Counted from the first letter of the stretch, positions 1-8,842 are shown. The stretch: DNA of 64,000 nucleotides from Bacteroidota bacterium (GCA_023434025.1 JAEYTL010000030.1:1-64000); one strand, 5' to 3'. Program-made: numbers and translations. Notes: generated from the letters alone by a model not told the origin.

Positions 1-328
1 AAAGATTTATTTCGGAAAAATACCCTCTCTTAACCCCAACGGTTGCAATAATAAGAGAAATATCGTAAACCAGCACTATTTTTTGAAAATATTTTTCTGT
101 TTAACTTAAAAAAACTATTTTGTTTAGAGTTGTATCAAAAATATTAAACAAAATATGTGTGTTTTATTATAAAATGATGCTGAATTTCTTTTTCTCAATA
201 CTGTCAATATTCATTGTGATTTCATAAGTTCAACCATTCACTTTGTCAATTAGATTTAAGCGGATAATAATTTCTGTTCAGATTTCCATTGACAGACTCT
301 TATACTACTTATCCAAAAGTAACAGCTG
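1..328. other. non-coding stretch downstream of queG
   Basis: This AT-rich stretch holds no convincing gene on either strand. The only open frame that enters it runs into the 3' end of queG on the opposite strand and has no coding character. On the minus strand, around positions 45-55, the sequence TATTATTGCAACC resembles a Bacteroidota -7 element with one mismatch. It could belong to a gene that lies left of the window, but no clear -33 element accompanies it. I see no terminator with a U-run after queG. Confidence 0.5.
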
Positions 329-1261
329 TCAGTCCTTCAGAAAATTGATATTCCGTTTTAAGCCCTCCCATTTTGTCCGCTTTACCGCAGAGTGTTTAAA
401 GAGTTGTTTAAAAACATCTTGGGTAATCTCTTCCCAGTCTTTTTTGGTATAAGAGAGCCATTCCGGATTGGCCTGAAAAAGCGGTTCGCTATGCGGTTTT
501 GAAAAGCGGTTCCACGGACAAACATCCTGGCAGACATCACAGCCAAAAGCCCAGTCATCGAATCTGCCTTTCATTTCGGCTGGAATATTTTCTTTTAATT
601 CGATGGTAAAATAGGAAATGCATTTGCTGCCATCTACCACATACGGTGCCACGATAGCCTCTGTCGGGCAGGCATCAAGACAAGCTGTGCAGGAGCCGCA
701 ATGATCGGTGGTTGGATGATCATACTCCAATTCTAAATCAACAATCAATTCGGCAATAAAATAAAAAGAACCGACCTTTTGCGTGATAAGGTTACTGTTT
801 TTCCCAATCCATCCCAAACCGCTTTTGGCAGCCCAGGCTTTGTCTAACACCGGTGCCGAATCAACAAATGCTCTTCCGGATACTTCACCGATTTCGGTCT
901 GAATAAAATGTAAAAGTTCTTTTAGTTTTTCTTTGATGACAAAATGATAATCCTGTCCGTAGGCATATTTAGAGATTTTATAACTCTCTTCGTTTTGCAA
1001 TTCAGACGGATAATAATTCAGTAATAACGAAATCACGCTTTTTGCACCATCTACCAACAAAGCCGGGTTCAGACGTTTGTCAAAATGGTTTTCCATATAG
1101 CTCATCTGACCGTGCCTGTTATTATTAAGCCAGTTTTCTAACCTGGGAGCTTCTTCTTCTAAAAAACCGGCTTTGGAGATGCCGCAGGAGAGGAAGCCGA
1201 GGCGGAGAGCTTCTTGTTTAATGATGGATGATGGGTGATGGGTGATGGATGAAGAGAACAT
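329..1261 (-). CDS. queG: epoxyqueuosine reductase QueG
   Basis: Cobalamin-dependent iron-sulfur enzyme that reduces epoxyqueuosine to queuosine in the wobble position of tRNAs, the last step of queuosine synthesis, in the cytoplasm. The protein has 310 residues, slightly short for the family. It shows the N-terminal QueG domain (KSGLGWIGKNSNLI) and two 4Fe-4S motifs near the C-terminus, CGSCTACLDACP and GCDVCQDVCPWN. The start used gives only 14 residues before the conserved KQEALRLGF segment. Those residues (SSITHHPSSII) are translated from a heptamer repeat array at 1223-1257, so the native N-terminus seems to have been replaced or overwritten. No later ATG would keep the conserved start, so this one is preferred. 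The gene lies downstream of ruvB and the four-helix-bundle gene and is probably co-transcribed with them. Confidence 0.93.
   Translation of the reverse strand: MFSSSITHHPSSIIKQEALRLGFLSCGISKAGFLEEEAPRLENWLNNNRHGQMSYMENHFDKRLNPALLVDGAKSVISLLLNYYPSELQNEESYKISKYAYGQDYHFVIKEKLKELLHFIQTEIGEVSGRAFVDSAPVLDKAWAAKSGLGWIGKNSNLITQKVGSFYFIAELIVDLELEYDHPTTDHCGSCTACLDACPTEAIVAPYVVDGSKCISYFTIELKENIPAEMKGRFDDWAFGCDVCQDVCPWNRFSKPHSEPLFQANPEWLSYTKKDWEEITQDVFKQLFKHSAVKRTKWEGLKRNINFLKD
1223..1257. repeat. heptamer array, left arm of inverted pair
   Basis: Five tandem 7-bp units: GATGGAT, GATGGGT, GATGGGT, GATGGAT, GAAGAGA. The first 25 bases (1223-1247) are an exact reverse complement of 1650-1674, so the two arms flank the four-helix-bundle gene. 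The array overlaps the first codons of queG. Confidence 0.85.
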
Positions 1262-1263
1262 TT

Positions 1264-1617
1264 CTATTTCAATTGGGCTTTAAATGCTAATGTCCTGTTC
1301 ATCAATTCAAATGACTTGCCATACAAAACATCAAATTGTTCTAAAGTGATATAATTTCTTCTTTTTGCTTTGTGTAAACATGTAACAACTTCAGCAATTG
1401 ATCGAATTGAATAATTTAGAAATCTTTTGAATTCCGGGGTGCTTTGTTCCACTGATCCCTCTGAAATATTTAAAGCAATAGAATCTACCGCTCTTAAGAT
1501 TTGAGAAGAAAGATTAAAACGTTCAGATAAAGGAAAACTACTGCTAATTTCATTAATCTCTTCTCCGAAATCCATAGCTAATTGCCAAATAATTAATTTT
1601 TCAAATTTAAAACTCAT
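1264..1617 (-). CDS. four-helix bundle protein (IVP/S23 family)
   Basis: Small protein of 117 residues in the four-helix-bundle family first seen in intervening sequences of 23S rRNA (TIGR02436-type, related to the Avd accessory protein of diversity-generating retroelements). Its molecular role is not established. Family features visible are the start MSFKFEKLIIWQLAMDF, the segment ALNISEGSVEQSTPEFKRFL and a C-terminal helix. I chose the ATG at 1617 because the family begins with FEKLxxWQxA; the 15 codons upstream come from the right heptamer arm and a spacer and do not look native. The gene sits between ruvB and queG inside a perfect 25-bp inverted repeat, which suggests a discrete inserted unit. 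No rRNA is nearby, so this is a free-standing copy. Confidence 0.85.
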   Translation of the reverse strand: MSFKFEKLIIWQLAMDFGEEINEISSSFPLSERFNLSSQILRAVDSIALNISEGSVEQSTPEFKRFLNYSIRSIAEVVTCLHKAKRRNYITLEQFDVLYGKSFELMNRTLAFKAQLK

Positions 1618-1649
1618 AAAAAAAATTGTAATTACTTTCCATAAAGGCT

Positions 1650-1674
1650 CATCACCCATCACCCATCATCCATC
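1650..1674. repeat. heptamer array, right arm of inverted pair
   Basis: Plus-strand units ATCACCC, ATCACCC, ATCATCC, then ATCC. The 25 bases are the exact reverse complement of 1223-1247. The arm abuts the ruvB stop codon (1675-1677) with no base between them, so the element fills the gap between ruvB and the next gene. Confidence 0.85.
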
Positions 1675-2697
1675 CTAAAACAACCCTCCCTGTATATTCG
1701 TCCTGACCTTCCCCAAATGTTTGTAAGCCTTCTCAGTGACTTCTCTTCCTCTTGGTGTCCGCATGATAAAACCCTCCTGAATCAGGAAAGGTTCATATAC
1801 TTCCTCGATGGTTTCGCCACTTTCGGAAACAGCTGTTGCGAGTGTTGACAAACCGACCGGTCCGCCTTTGAATTTATCGATGATGGTATTGAGAATTTTG
1901 TTGTCCATTTCATCCAGACCGTGTGCATCTACATGTAATGCTTTAAGGGCATAACGGGCGATTTCGATGTCTATCTTTCCGTTACCTTTTATCTGAGCAA
2001 AATCACGGACTCTGCGTAATAATGCATTGGCAATACGAGGTGTTCCGCGGCTTCGTCCTGCTATTTCGACAGCTGCCTCCATAGAAATTGGCACTTTCAA
2101 AATTGCAGCACTACGTTGAACAATAGTGGTCAGTAATTCTGTGTTGTAATATTGCAGGCGACTCTGAATTCCGAAACGGGCACGCATAGGAGCAGTCAGC
2201 AAACCGGAACGGGTGGTGGCCCCCACCAGCGTAAACGGATTCAGGTTAATCTGCACCGTTCGGGCATTAGGACCGGATTCAATCATGATGTCAATTTTAA
2301 AATCCTCCATCGCCGAATACAAATATTCTTCGACGATAGGGCTAAGCCTGTGGATTTCATCAATAAAAAGCACATCCCTATCCTCTAAATTCGTGAGCAA
2401 ACCGGCCAGATCACCCGGCTTATCCAGCACAGGTCCGGAGGTGATTTTGATCCCTACCCCAAGTTCATTGGCCAGAATATTGGCCAACGTTGTCTTCCCT
2501 AAACCGGGAGGGCCGTGAAAAAGGGTATGGTCTAAGGCTTCTTCTCTGAAGTTTGCCGCTTCTACAAAAATCTTTAAATTCTCTAACACCTGATCCTGAC
2601 CGGTAAAATCATCGAAAGAAAGTGGCCTCAGCTTTTTTTCGACATCCAGTTCTTCAGGGTTAAAACCTTTGTTGGTTGGGTCTAAATATTCGTTCAT
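1675..2697 (-). CDS. ruvB: Holliday junction branch migration helicase RuvB
   Basis: AAA+ motor that drives branch migration of Holliday junctions together with RuvA, as part of the RuvABC resolvasome. The 340-residue length is normal. Visible features are Walker A GPPGLGKTTLANILA near residue 62, Walker B DVLFIDEIHRLSP near 110, the sensor segment GATTRSGLL near 160, and the C-terminal winged-helix DNA-binding domain ending in RTPRGREVTEKAYKHLG. It is the first gene of a minus-strand group leading to the four-helix-bundle gene and queG. Its stop codon touches the right heptamer arm. Identification is secure. Confidence 0.97.
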   Translation of the reverse strand: MNEYLDPTNKGFNPEELDVEKKLRPLSFDDFTGQDQVLENLKIFVEAANFREEALDHTLFHGPPGLGKTTLANILANELGVGIKITSGPVLDKPGDLAGLLTNLEDRDVLFIDEIHRLSPIVEEYLYSAMEDFKIDIMIESGPNARTVQINLNPFTLVGATTRSGLLTAPMRARFGIQSRLQYYNTELLTTIVQRSAAILKVPISMEAAVEIAGRSRGTPRIANALLRRVRDFAQIKGNGKIDIEIARYALKALHVDAHGLDEMDNKILNTIIDKFKGGPVGLSTLATAVSESGETIEEVYEPFLIQEGFIMRTPRGREVTEKAYKHLGKVRTNIQGGLF

Positions 2698-2739
2698 AGA
2701 AGCAAAGATAAGGCAAAGACAAGATTTATAACGAAAAGA

Positions 2740-3048
2740 TTAAACGTGGTAACCGGGAGCTAAAATTTCTTTCCACTCGGGATGTCTTTTCAAATACGCT
2801 GCCACAAAAGGGCATAACGGAGCCAATGTATAACCATTAGACCTGATATAATTCAATGCCTTTACAACGATACTGCTGCCAACGCCTTTACCTTCTAAGG
2901 CAACCGGCACTTCAGTGTGCGTTAAGTACATCACATTTTGATTGGTAAGAATGTATTCAATAAAAGCAACATGCCCATCAACATGTAATTCAAAACGCTT
3001 TTTTTCTTCGTTTTTCAGCAATGCTGCTGATTCATATTTATCTGCCAT
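2740..3048 (-). CDS. small GNAT-type N-acetyltransferase (YjdJ-like)
   Basis: A 102-residue protein of the short Gcn5-related acetyltransferase group (PF14542 type). It shows the acetyl-CoA-binding turn VALEGKGVGSSIVVKALNY and the C-terminal CPFVAAYLKRHPEW signature typical of the family. The substrate is unknown. The start codon lies one base after the stop codon of the upstream 4Fe-4S gene, so the two are a translational unit. In Escherichia coli the relatives yjdJ and yjdI are also neighbours, which supports a shared but uncharacterised role. Confidence 0.88.
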   Translation of the reverse strand: MADKYESAALLKNEEKKRFELHVDGHVAFIEYILTNQNVMYLTHTEVPVALEGKGVGSSIVVKALNYIRSNGYTLAPLCPFVAAYLKRHPEWKEILAPGYHV

Positions 3049-3049
3049 A

Positions 3050-3271
3050 TTATTTTTCTTTGTGTAAATAAAAAGTTAATGCTCCCGAAGGACATTTTTG
3101 AACTTGTTTGATCATTTCTTCCGTTGAAGCAGCTTCCGGGTTTATCCATGGTTTTTCTTTTGGTTTAAAAACCTGTGGCAAACCCTTTGCACAATTAGCT
3201 GAATGTGTGCATAACCCTGCTTTCCAAACAATGGTAACCTCACCATTTGAGTATTCTTTAGCTGTTTCCAT
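3050..3271 (-). CDS. small divergent 4Fe-4S protein (YjdI-like)
   Basis: A 73-residue protein of the divergent mono-cluster Fer4_19 family. It has cysteines in CTHSANC and a C-terminal QKCPSGALTF motif, with the conserved GLPQVFKPKEKPWI segment between them. It is expected to hold one iron-sulfur cluster in the cytoplasm; the partner and reaction are unknown. It is directly followed by the acetyltransferase gene (one-base gap). It is separated from the upstream oxidase operon by about 90 bases that contain a weak inverted repeat near 3307-3335 (CCTTTC...GAAAGG). Confidence 0.88.
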   Translation of the reverse strand: METAKEYSNGEVTIVWKAGLCTHSANCAKGLPQVFKPKEKPWINPEAASTEEMIKQVQKCPSGALTFYLHKEK

Positions 3272-3362
3272 ACATTAAAAATAAGTTGAATAAAGATAAA
3301 TAAAAAAGCCCTTTCAAAAAAATGAAAGGACTCTTTAAATATGAATTAATAATATAAATGTA

Positions 3363-5165
3363 TCAGTGATGTAATTTTTCTTCGTTTGGTCCCATTGGAA
3401 CAGTCTGCGGCACAAAATCATCATCGTGTCCCGGTTTGCTGTAATCATAAGGCCATCTGTGTACCTCCGGAATTGCACCGGGCCAGTTGCCGTGCATGTG
3501 TTCTACAGGGGCTGTCCATTCTAATGTATTTGATTTCCAAGGATTCATTTCTGCTTTTTTACCATAGAACATGCTGTAGAAGAAATTCCATATAAACACC
3601 AGCTGGAATGCTCCTCCTACCAAAGCAAACATTGTGATAACCACATTTACGTTTTGTAAATCATCAAACAAAGGGAAAGCCGTATTGGTATAATAACGTC
3701 TTGGTAAACCGGCCATACCGATAAAATGCATCGGGAAGAAAACGCCATACGCACAAACTGCTGTTACCCAGAAATGCACATACCCCAGGTTTTTGTTGAG
3801 CATTCTTCCGAACATTCTGGGGAACCAATGGTAGATTCCGGCAAACATTCCGTAAAGGGCTGAAATACCCATTACCAGGTGGAAGTGAGCAACAACAAAA
3901 TAGGTATCGTGCACGTTAATATCCAATGTACTGTCTCCTAAAATAATCCCTGTTAATCCTCCGGTAATAAAGGTAGAAACCAATCCGATGGAAAATAACA
4001 TAGCCGGGTTTAACTGAAGATTACCTTTCCACAGTGTCGTAATATAGTTGAATGCTTTTACCGCAGACGGAATGGCAATCAATAATGTAGTAAAGGTAAA
4101 TACAGAACCTAAGAACGGATTCATACCGGATACGAACATGTGGTGCCCCCAAACGATGGTTGAAAGGAAAGCAATGGCTATAATGGAAGCAATCATGGCA
4201 CGGTAACCGAATATAGGCTTACGGGCATTGGTTGCTATAATTTCTGAAGTAATACCCAACGCCGGCAATAAAACGATATATACTTCCGGGTGACCTAAAA
4301 ACCAGAATAAGTGTTCAAACAAAACGGGAGATCCTCCCTGGTAATGCAACACCTCGCCGGCAATAAAAATATCTGAAAGGAAGAATGATGTTCCGAAACT
4401 TCTGTCGAAAATCAACAGCAAAGCCGCCGATAAAAGTACCGGGAAAGAAACAATACCGATAATCGCAGTGATAAAGAAAGCCCAGATGGTTAGCGGCAGC
4501 CTTGTCATAGACATTCCTTTTGTTCTCAGGTTAATAACGGTTACCACATAATTAAGGGATCCCATTAAAGAAGAAGCAATGAAAATAGCCATGGAAACCA
4601 ACCACAACGTCATCCCTGCTCCTGAACCCGGAATTGCCTGCGGCAGGGCACTTAATGGCGGATAAATTGTCCATCCCGCCGATGCCGGACCTGATTCTAC
4701 AAATAATGACACAACCATGATTACACTTGACAGGAAGAATAACCAATAGGAAATCATATTCATAAATCCGGAGGCCATATCGCGTGCTCCGATTTGCAAC
4801 GGAATTAATAAATTACTGAACGTACCACTTAATCCGGCGGTTAACACAAAGAATACCATGATGGTACCGTGGATGGTTACTAACGCCAGATAAATATCGT
4901 TTCGCATTACTCCGTCCGGAGCAAATTCGTCACCAAGCAATACATTGAAAATTTTAAAAGATTCTTCCGGCCATGCTAGCTGCATTCTGAACAGCAAAGA
5001 CATTGCCACACCAATAATACCCATAATCAAACCCGTGATAAGGTATTGTTTAGCAATCATTTTATGATCAATGCTAAAGATATACTTTGTAATGAAAGTA
5101 TCTTTGTGGTGATGCTCGTGCTCGTGTCCGTGATCGTGTTCGTTTGCGTGATCGTGTGCTGACAT
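3363..5165 (-). CDS. ctaD: cytochrome c oxidase subunit I
   Basis: Catalytic subunit of an aa3/caa3-type haem-copper oxidase that reduces oxygen to water and pumps protons across the inner membrane. The protein has 600 residues and about twelve membrane segments. Haem and CuB ligands are visible in IHGTIMVFFV, in LGHPEVYIVLLP (an A1-type HPEV motif), in WGHHMFVSG and in HDTYFVVAHFHLVMG. The N-terminus before the first membrane segment is rich in histidine (about residues 3-22), unlike classic subunits. It is the last gene of the actABCDEF-ctaC-ctaD operon, 30 bases after ctaC, so alternative complex III and oxidase are made together and probably form a supercomplex. Confidence 0.97.
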   Translation of the reverse strand: MSAHDHANEHDHGHEHEHHHKDTFITKYIFSIDHKMIAKQYLITGLIMGIIGVAMSLLFRMQLAWPEESFKIFNVLLGDEFAPDGVMRNDIYLALVTIHGTIMVFFVLTAGLSGTFSNLLIPLQIGARDMASGFMNMISYWLFFLSSVIMVVSLFVESGPASAGWTIYPPLSALPQAIPGSGAGMTLWLVSMAIFIASSLMGSLNYVVTVINLRTKGMSMTRLPLTIWAFFITAIIGIVSFPVLLSAALLLIFDRSFGTSFFLSDIFIAGEVLHYQGGSPVLFEHLFWFLGHPEVYIVLLPALGITSEIIATNARKPIFGYRAMIASIIAIAFLSTIVWGHHMFVSGMNPFLGSVFTFTTLLIAIPSAVKAFNYITTLWKGNLQLNPAMLFSIGLVSTFITGGLTGIILGDSTLDINVHDTYFVVAHFHLVMGISALYGMFAGIYHWFPRMFGRMLNKNLGYVHFWVTAVCAYGVFFPMHFIGMAGLPRRYYTNTAFPLFDDLQNVNVVITMFALVGGAFQLVFIWNFFYSMFYGKKAEMNPWKSNTLEWTAPVEHMHGNWPGAIPEVHRWPYDYSKPGHDDDFVPQTVPMGPNEEKLHH

Positions 5166-5195
5166 AATCTTAAATTGTAATTTTTAATTTAGCTA

Positions 5196-6356
5196 TTATT
5201 TTTCTACTACTTGGGCTACTAAGGTTGAATCGGCTACCACTTTAGTAGAATCTGCTTTCACTTCAACTTCTTCAGCCGGTTGTTCCTGGGCTTTTATGGC
5301 TTGAGCCAACGTTGTTTTTTCGCTTAACCATTTTTTGAAGTCTTCTTTGCTTTCCACAACAATTTTCATTTGCATGTTGTAATGCGATTTTCCACAAATC
5401 TTATTACACAACAAAAGGTAATCAAACGTATAAGGGTCTAAAGCGGCTTCGCCTTTTGCTACCAAAGCTTTGCTTTTTTCAGCTCTGATTTTGTTGATGT
5501 TCGCCACTTTCTCCTGCATATCAGGTGAATTCCGCATTTCCAGCGTTGTTACGGTAGGTGTAAAGGCAAACTGTGTGACCATTCCGGGAACACAGTTCAT
5601 CTGGGCTCTGAAATGAGGCATGTAAGCAGAGTGCAGCACATCCTGTGAACGGATTTTAAACAATACTTTTACGCCTTTTGGCAGGTGCAATTCAGAGGCC
5701 GTAATATCGTCCTGGGCGTTCGGATCAGCCAAATCAACCCCTAAGGTATTGATGCCTTCAATATAGCGGACATTCGCTTTGCCCAATACATTATCTTCAC
5801 CGGCATAACGTACTTCCCACCCGAACTGCTTGGCATAAATTTCAACAATCATTGGGTTTTCTGTCTCTTCGTCCACAAACATAATATTTGTCCAGGCATA
5901 TAATCCGTAAAGAATCAAACCGGCCAGGGTAATGGCAGGAATAATACTCCAGATCATTTCCAATTTATTGTTGTCGGCAAAATACAAGGCCGTATTTCCT
6001 TTTTTTCCTCTGTATTTGTAGGCAAAAAAGTGCAGTAAAGCCTGGGTAATGGTCTGAACAATAAAAATCAGGATCATTGAGATCCACATTAAACGATCCA
6101 CTTCTACACCATGTTCAGAAGCGGGATTGCTCATCAATGGAAAATGACCGTATTTTACCACACAAACAATTGTTGTAATATAAATGAAAACCAAAAAGGC
6201 AAACATTAAGTAACCATTTACATTATTATCATTGTCATTAGCCACTTGAGAATTATCAGCATCACCTCCTATTTGTGTTAAATCAAATATTTTGGTCAAT
6301 TGCCAAATGGCTACTGATACTAAAACTAAAACAACTAGTACTAACAAACCTGTCAT
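5196..6356 (-). CDS. ctaC: cytochrome c oxidase subunit II
   Basis: Subunit II carries the CuA centre that accepts electrons and passes them to subunit I. The protein has 386 residues. It has an N-terminal membrane segment, two further membrane segments between about residues 45 and 155, and a periplasmic cupredoxin domain. CuA ligands are visible: HSAYMPHFRAQMN, and CNKICGKSHYNMQM with the CxxxCxxxHxxM pattern. No haem c motif is present, so electrons probably come from the ActE or ActA haems rather than from a fused cytochrome domain. The acidic, low-complexity C-terminal tail (EEVEVKADSTKVVADSTL) is a lineage feature. It lies between actF (19-base gap) and ctaD. Confidence 0.96.
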   Translation of the reverse strand: MTGLLVLVVLVLVSVAIWQLTKIFDLTQIGGDADNSQVANDNDNNVNGYLMFAFLVFIYITTIVCVVKYGHFPLMSNPASEHGVEVDRLMWISMILIFIVQTITQALLHFFAYKYRGKKGNTALYFADNNKLEMIWSIIPAITLAGLILYGLYAWTNIMFVDEETENPMIVEIYAKQFGWEVRYAGEDNVLGKANVRYIEGINTLGVDLADPNAQDDITASELHLPKGVKVLFKIRSQDVLHSAYMPHFRAQMNCVPGMVTQFAFTPTVTTLEMRNSPDMQEKVANINKIRAEKSKALVAKGEAALDPYTFDYLLLCNKICGKSHYNMQMKIVVESKEDFKKWLSEKTTLAQAIKAQEQPAEEVEVKADSTKVVADSTLVAQVVEK

Positions 6357-6375
6357 CTGTCTAAATCTTTAAATA

Positions 6376-7719
6376 TTAATAATGAAAATGTTTACTCTCT
6401 TCGATAAACGGATTTCTTTTCGGTAATAATGGTGCTTTGGTTAAAGCGGTAAACACTATTAAGATAAACAATCCAAGGAAAAAAAGCAATGAACCGATCT
6501 CTGCAATTCCGATAAACCATCTGTCACCCACCGTAGCCGGCATGATCATATTGAAGAAATCAACATAATGGCCTAATAAAATTACAACACCGGCCATCAC
6601 CAATATCCAGGTGATACGCTTGAAATCGGTATTGATTAAGATCAGGAACGGGAAAATAAAGTTCATGGCAATCATTCCGAAGAAAGGTAAATTATATTGC
6701 TCAATACGGGTAACAAAATATGTTACCTCTTCCGGTATATTGGAATACCATATCAACATGAACTGCGAGAACCACAAGTACGTCCAGAACACACTGATTC
6801 CAAACATAAATTTAGCTAAATCATGGATATGGCTTGTATTGACATATTCTAAATAACCTTTTGATTTTAAATAGAGGGTAATCATGGCTATCACGGTAAT
6901 ACCGCTGACAAAGAATGAAGCGAACACATACCATCCGAACAGGGTTGAAAACCAGTGCGGATCAACAGACATAATCCAGTCCCACGACATGATTGATTCT
7001 GTTACGATAAAGAACACCAAGAATCCGGCAGAGATGTTAAAATTCTTTTTATAAAAGGCGTTATCTGAAGCCTGGTCCTGAGCCAGACAGTTTTTTCTGG
7101 AGAAATAACGGTATAAGTTCCATCCGATGATAAACACAGCGGCTCTGATTAACCAGAACCACTCGTTCAGGTAACCTTTTTTACCATTAATCAGCTTGTC
7201 AAACTTTGCACTGTCCGGGTTTACTAATTCCGGATCCATCCAAACAAACAAATGGTTAAAGTGGAAAGCCGAAAGAACCAGCAAAACAAAGAAAATGGCA
7301 GAACCCCAGGGCAGATAAGCCGTGATACCCTGCATTACTCTGAACAACACCGGAGACCAGCCGGCCTGGGCTACATTCTGAATAGCATAGAAAGCCAGTA
7401 CCCCAAGTGAAATTAACATAAAGAAAATAGCCGCAACATAAAAAGCAGCCCATGGTTTATTTTGCAACTGATGTAAAACATGGTTCAAATGTTCTTCGTG
7501 CTCCGCATGAGCTTCTGCACTGTGTGCATCATGTGCGTGTGCGTCATGAGCATGAGCATCGTGTGCACCATGATGATGAGCATCGGCTTCAGCTTTAAGA
7601 ATTTTTTCTACATCGGCTGTGGTTTTGGGAGCAGAAATAAAACTATATCCAATTCCCAACAATCCAACAATCATCAGAACAATGGAAAAAACTTTTAATT
7701 TACTTGAAAAGGTATACAT
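6376..7719 (-). CDS. actF: alternative complex III subunit ActF
   Basis: Integral membrane subunit of alternative complex III, the quinol:cytochrome c/oxidase oxidoreductase that replaces bc1 in many Bacteroidota. The 447-residue protein has about ten membrane helices and is related to ActC/NrfD. Conserved segments include WSPVLFRVMQGITAYLPWG and MSWDWIMSVDPHWFSTLFGWY. A long histidine-rich loop follows the first helix (about residues 45-75, with repeats of AHD). The loop is encoded by an imperfect tandem repeat near 7505-7580, so its length may vary between strains. The gene follows actE in the operon. Confidence 0.94.
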   Translation of the reverse strand: MYTFSSKLKVFSIVLMIVGLLGIGYSFISAPKTTADVEKILKAEADAHHHGAHDAHAHDAHAHDAHSAEAHAEHEEHLNHVLHQLQNKPWAAFYVAAIFFMLISLGVLAFYAIQNVAQAGWSPVLFRVMQGITAYLPWGSAIFFVLLVLSAFHFNHLFVWMDPELVNPDSAKFDKLINGKKGYLNEWFWLIRAAVFIIGWNLYRYFSRKNCLAQDQASDNAFYKKNFNISAGFLVFFIVTESIMSWDWIMSVDPHWFSTLFGWYVFASFFVSGITVIAMITLYLKSKGYLEYVNTSHIHDLAKFMFGISVFWTYLWFSQFMLIWYSNIPEEVTYFVTRIEQYNLPFFGMIAMNFIFPFLILINTDFKRITWILVMAGVVILLGHYVDFFNMIMPATVGDRWFIGIAEIGSLLFFLGLFILIVFTALTKAPLLPKRNPFIEESKHFHY

Positions 7720-7744
7720 ATCTATACAATCTAGTTGTCAATAA

Positions 7745-8308
7745 TTATAATTTACTTTTTAACTGAAGAACATAATCAGTCACTAACCAACGCTCATGCT
7801 GTGATAATTGATTAGCATGAGAGCCCATTGAGTTCAATCCGTAGGTTATCACATGAAAAACGCTTCCTTCTGTAATCGGTCTGTCGGCATAACTGGGCAC
7901 TCCGAGGAACTTCTCTCTTTCTACCAGTTTTCCTTTTCCGTTTCCTTGATCACCATGGCAGATCGCACAATAGATTCCGTAAAGTTCTTTTCCTTTTGCC
8001 GCTTCTTTTTCAGATATAGAATCTAAAGGTGATTTAAGATTCAACTTGGCCAGTTCATAACCGGCTGTTGAGTTTTCGTAATCATAAATTTCAAACCCTC
8101 TTTTGATACTTCCTTGTGGCGGTTCCTGAGCCGTTTGTCCTTTTAACTGATTAACGCCATCGAATGCGTCGGACTCGGCATAGGTTTCGTATCCCACTGA
8201 CTGATACATGTTAGGGAAAAATTGGTAATTTGGACTTTTACTGTTAAAACAAGAGCTAACCGAAACGGCTAATCCAAACAACACGGCTATTTTAACTAAG
8301 CTTTTCAT
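7745..8308 (-). CDS. actE: alternative complex III cytochrome c subunit ActE
   Basis: A 187-residue mono-haem cytochrome c lipoprotein. The signal peptide ends in SVSSC at about residue 20 (lipobox), followed by a linker and a class I cytochrome c domain with CAICH near residue 137 and a distal methionine in the GSVFHVITYGLNSMGSH segment. It is expected to sit on the periplasmic face and to take electrons from the ActA haems toward the oxidase CuA. It lies between actD (9-base gap) and actF. Confidence 0.94.
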   Translation of the reverse strand: MKSLVKIAVLFGLAVSVSSCFNSKSPNYQFFPNMYQSVGYETYAESDAFDGVNQLKGQTAQEPPQGSIKRGFEIYDYENSTAGYELAKLNLKSPLDSISEKEAAKGKELYGIYCAICHGDQGNGKGKLVEREKFLGVPSYADRPITEGSVFHVITYGLNSMGSHANQLSQHERWLVTDYVLQLKSKL

Positions 8309-8317
8309 ATTTCTATC

Positions 8318-8842
8318 TTAATGCTTTTCTACAACTTTAATTTCTACGGCTCCTGTTTTCTTTAAAAAGTCAGACAGTTCTGCTTCGTTATCATGAACGG
8401 CTACTTCCATTAAAAAATGATCATCAGTAGTTCTTACATCCGGATTTTCGGCTTGCTTGAACGGCCACAACTTACTTCTCATGTAGAACGTAATTACCAT
8501 TAAGTGAGCGGCAAAAAATACCGTCAGCTCAAACATAATCGGCACAAAAGCCGGCATGTTCTCGATATAACTGAAACTTGGCTTCCCACCGATATCCTGA
8601 GGCCAGTCCTGAATCATAATATAGTTCATCATCCAAGTAGCGATTGAAAGCCCCACACAACCGTATAAAAACGAGGCAATAGCTATTCTGGTTGGTGCCA
8701 GACCCATCGCTTTATCCAATCCGTGAACCGGAAATGGTGTATAAACTTCTTCAATATGATGATGAGCTTTGCGTGTCTCTTTGACGGCATCCATCAGGAT
8801 GTCATCATCATTATATAGTGCCTGTATAACTTTAGTACTCAT
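8318..8842 (-). CDS. actD: alternative complex III subunit ActD (DUF3341)
   Basis: A 174-residue membrane subunit of the DUF3341 family. It has a cytoplasmic alpha/beta N-terminal domain, then two helices at about residues 58-80 and 103-123. The typical motif VYTPFPVHGLDKAMGL lies near residue 37. It is a structural subunit without a redox cofactor that holds ActC and ActF in place. Its start lies 21 bases after the actC stop. Confidence 0.94.
   Translation of the reverse strand: MSTKVIQALYNDDDILMDAVKETRKAHHHIEEVYTPFPVHGLDKAMGLAPTRIAIASFLYGCVGLSIATWMMNYIMIQDWPQDIGGKPSFSYIENMPAFVPIMFELTVFFAAHLMVITFYMRSKLWPFKQAENPDVRTTDDHFLMEVAVHDNEAELSDFLKKTGAVEIKVVEKH

Noticed and set aside
1618..1662. Longer start for the four-helix-bundle gene
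   Set aside because: The extra 15 residues come from the heptamer arm and spacer; the family start fits the ATG at 1617.
1223..1674. Insertion sequence with terminal inverted repeats
   Set aside because: No transposase and no target-site duplication visible; the repeats are tandem heptamers rather than IS ends, so it is reported as an unusual element instead.
7505..7580. Tandem repeat near the start of actF considered as a possible CRISPR or intergenic repeat
   Set aside because: It is in frame within actF and encodes the His-rich loop; there are no spacers or palindromic repeats.
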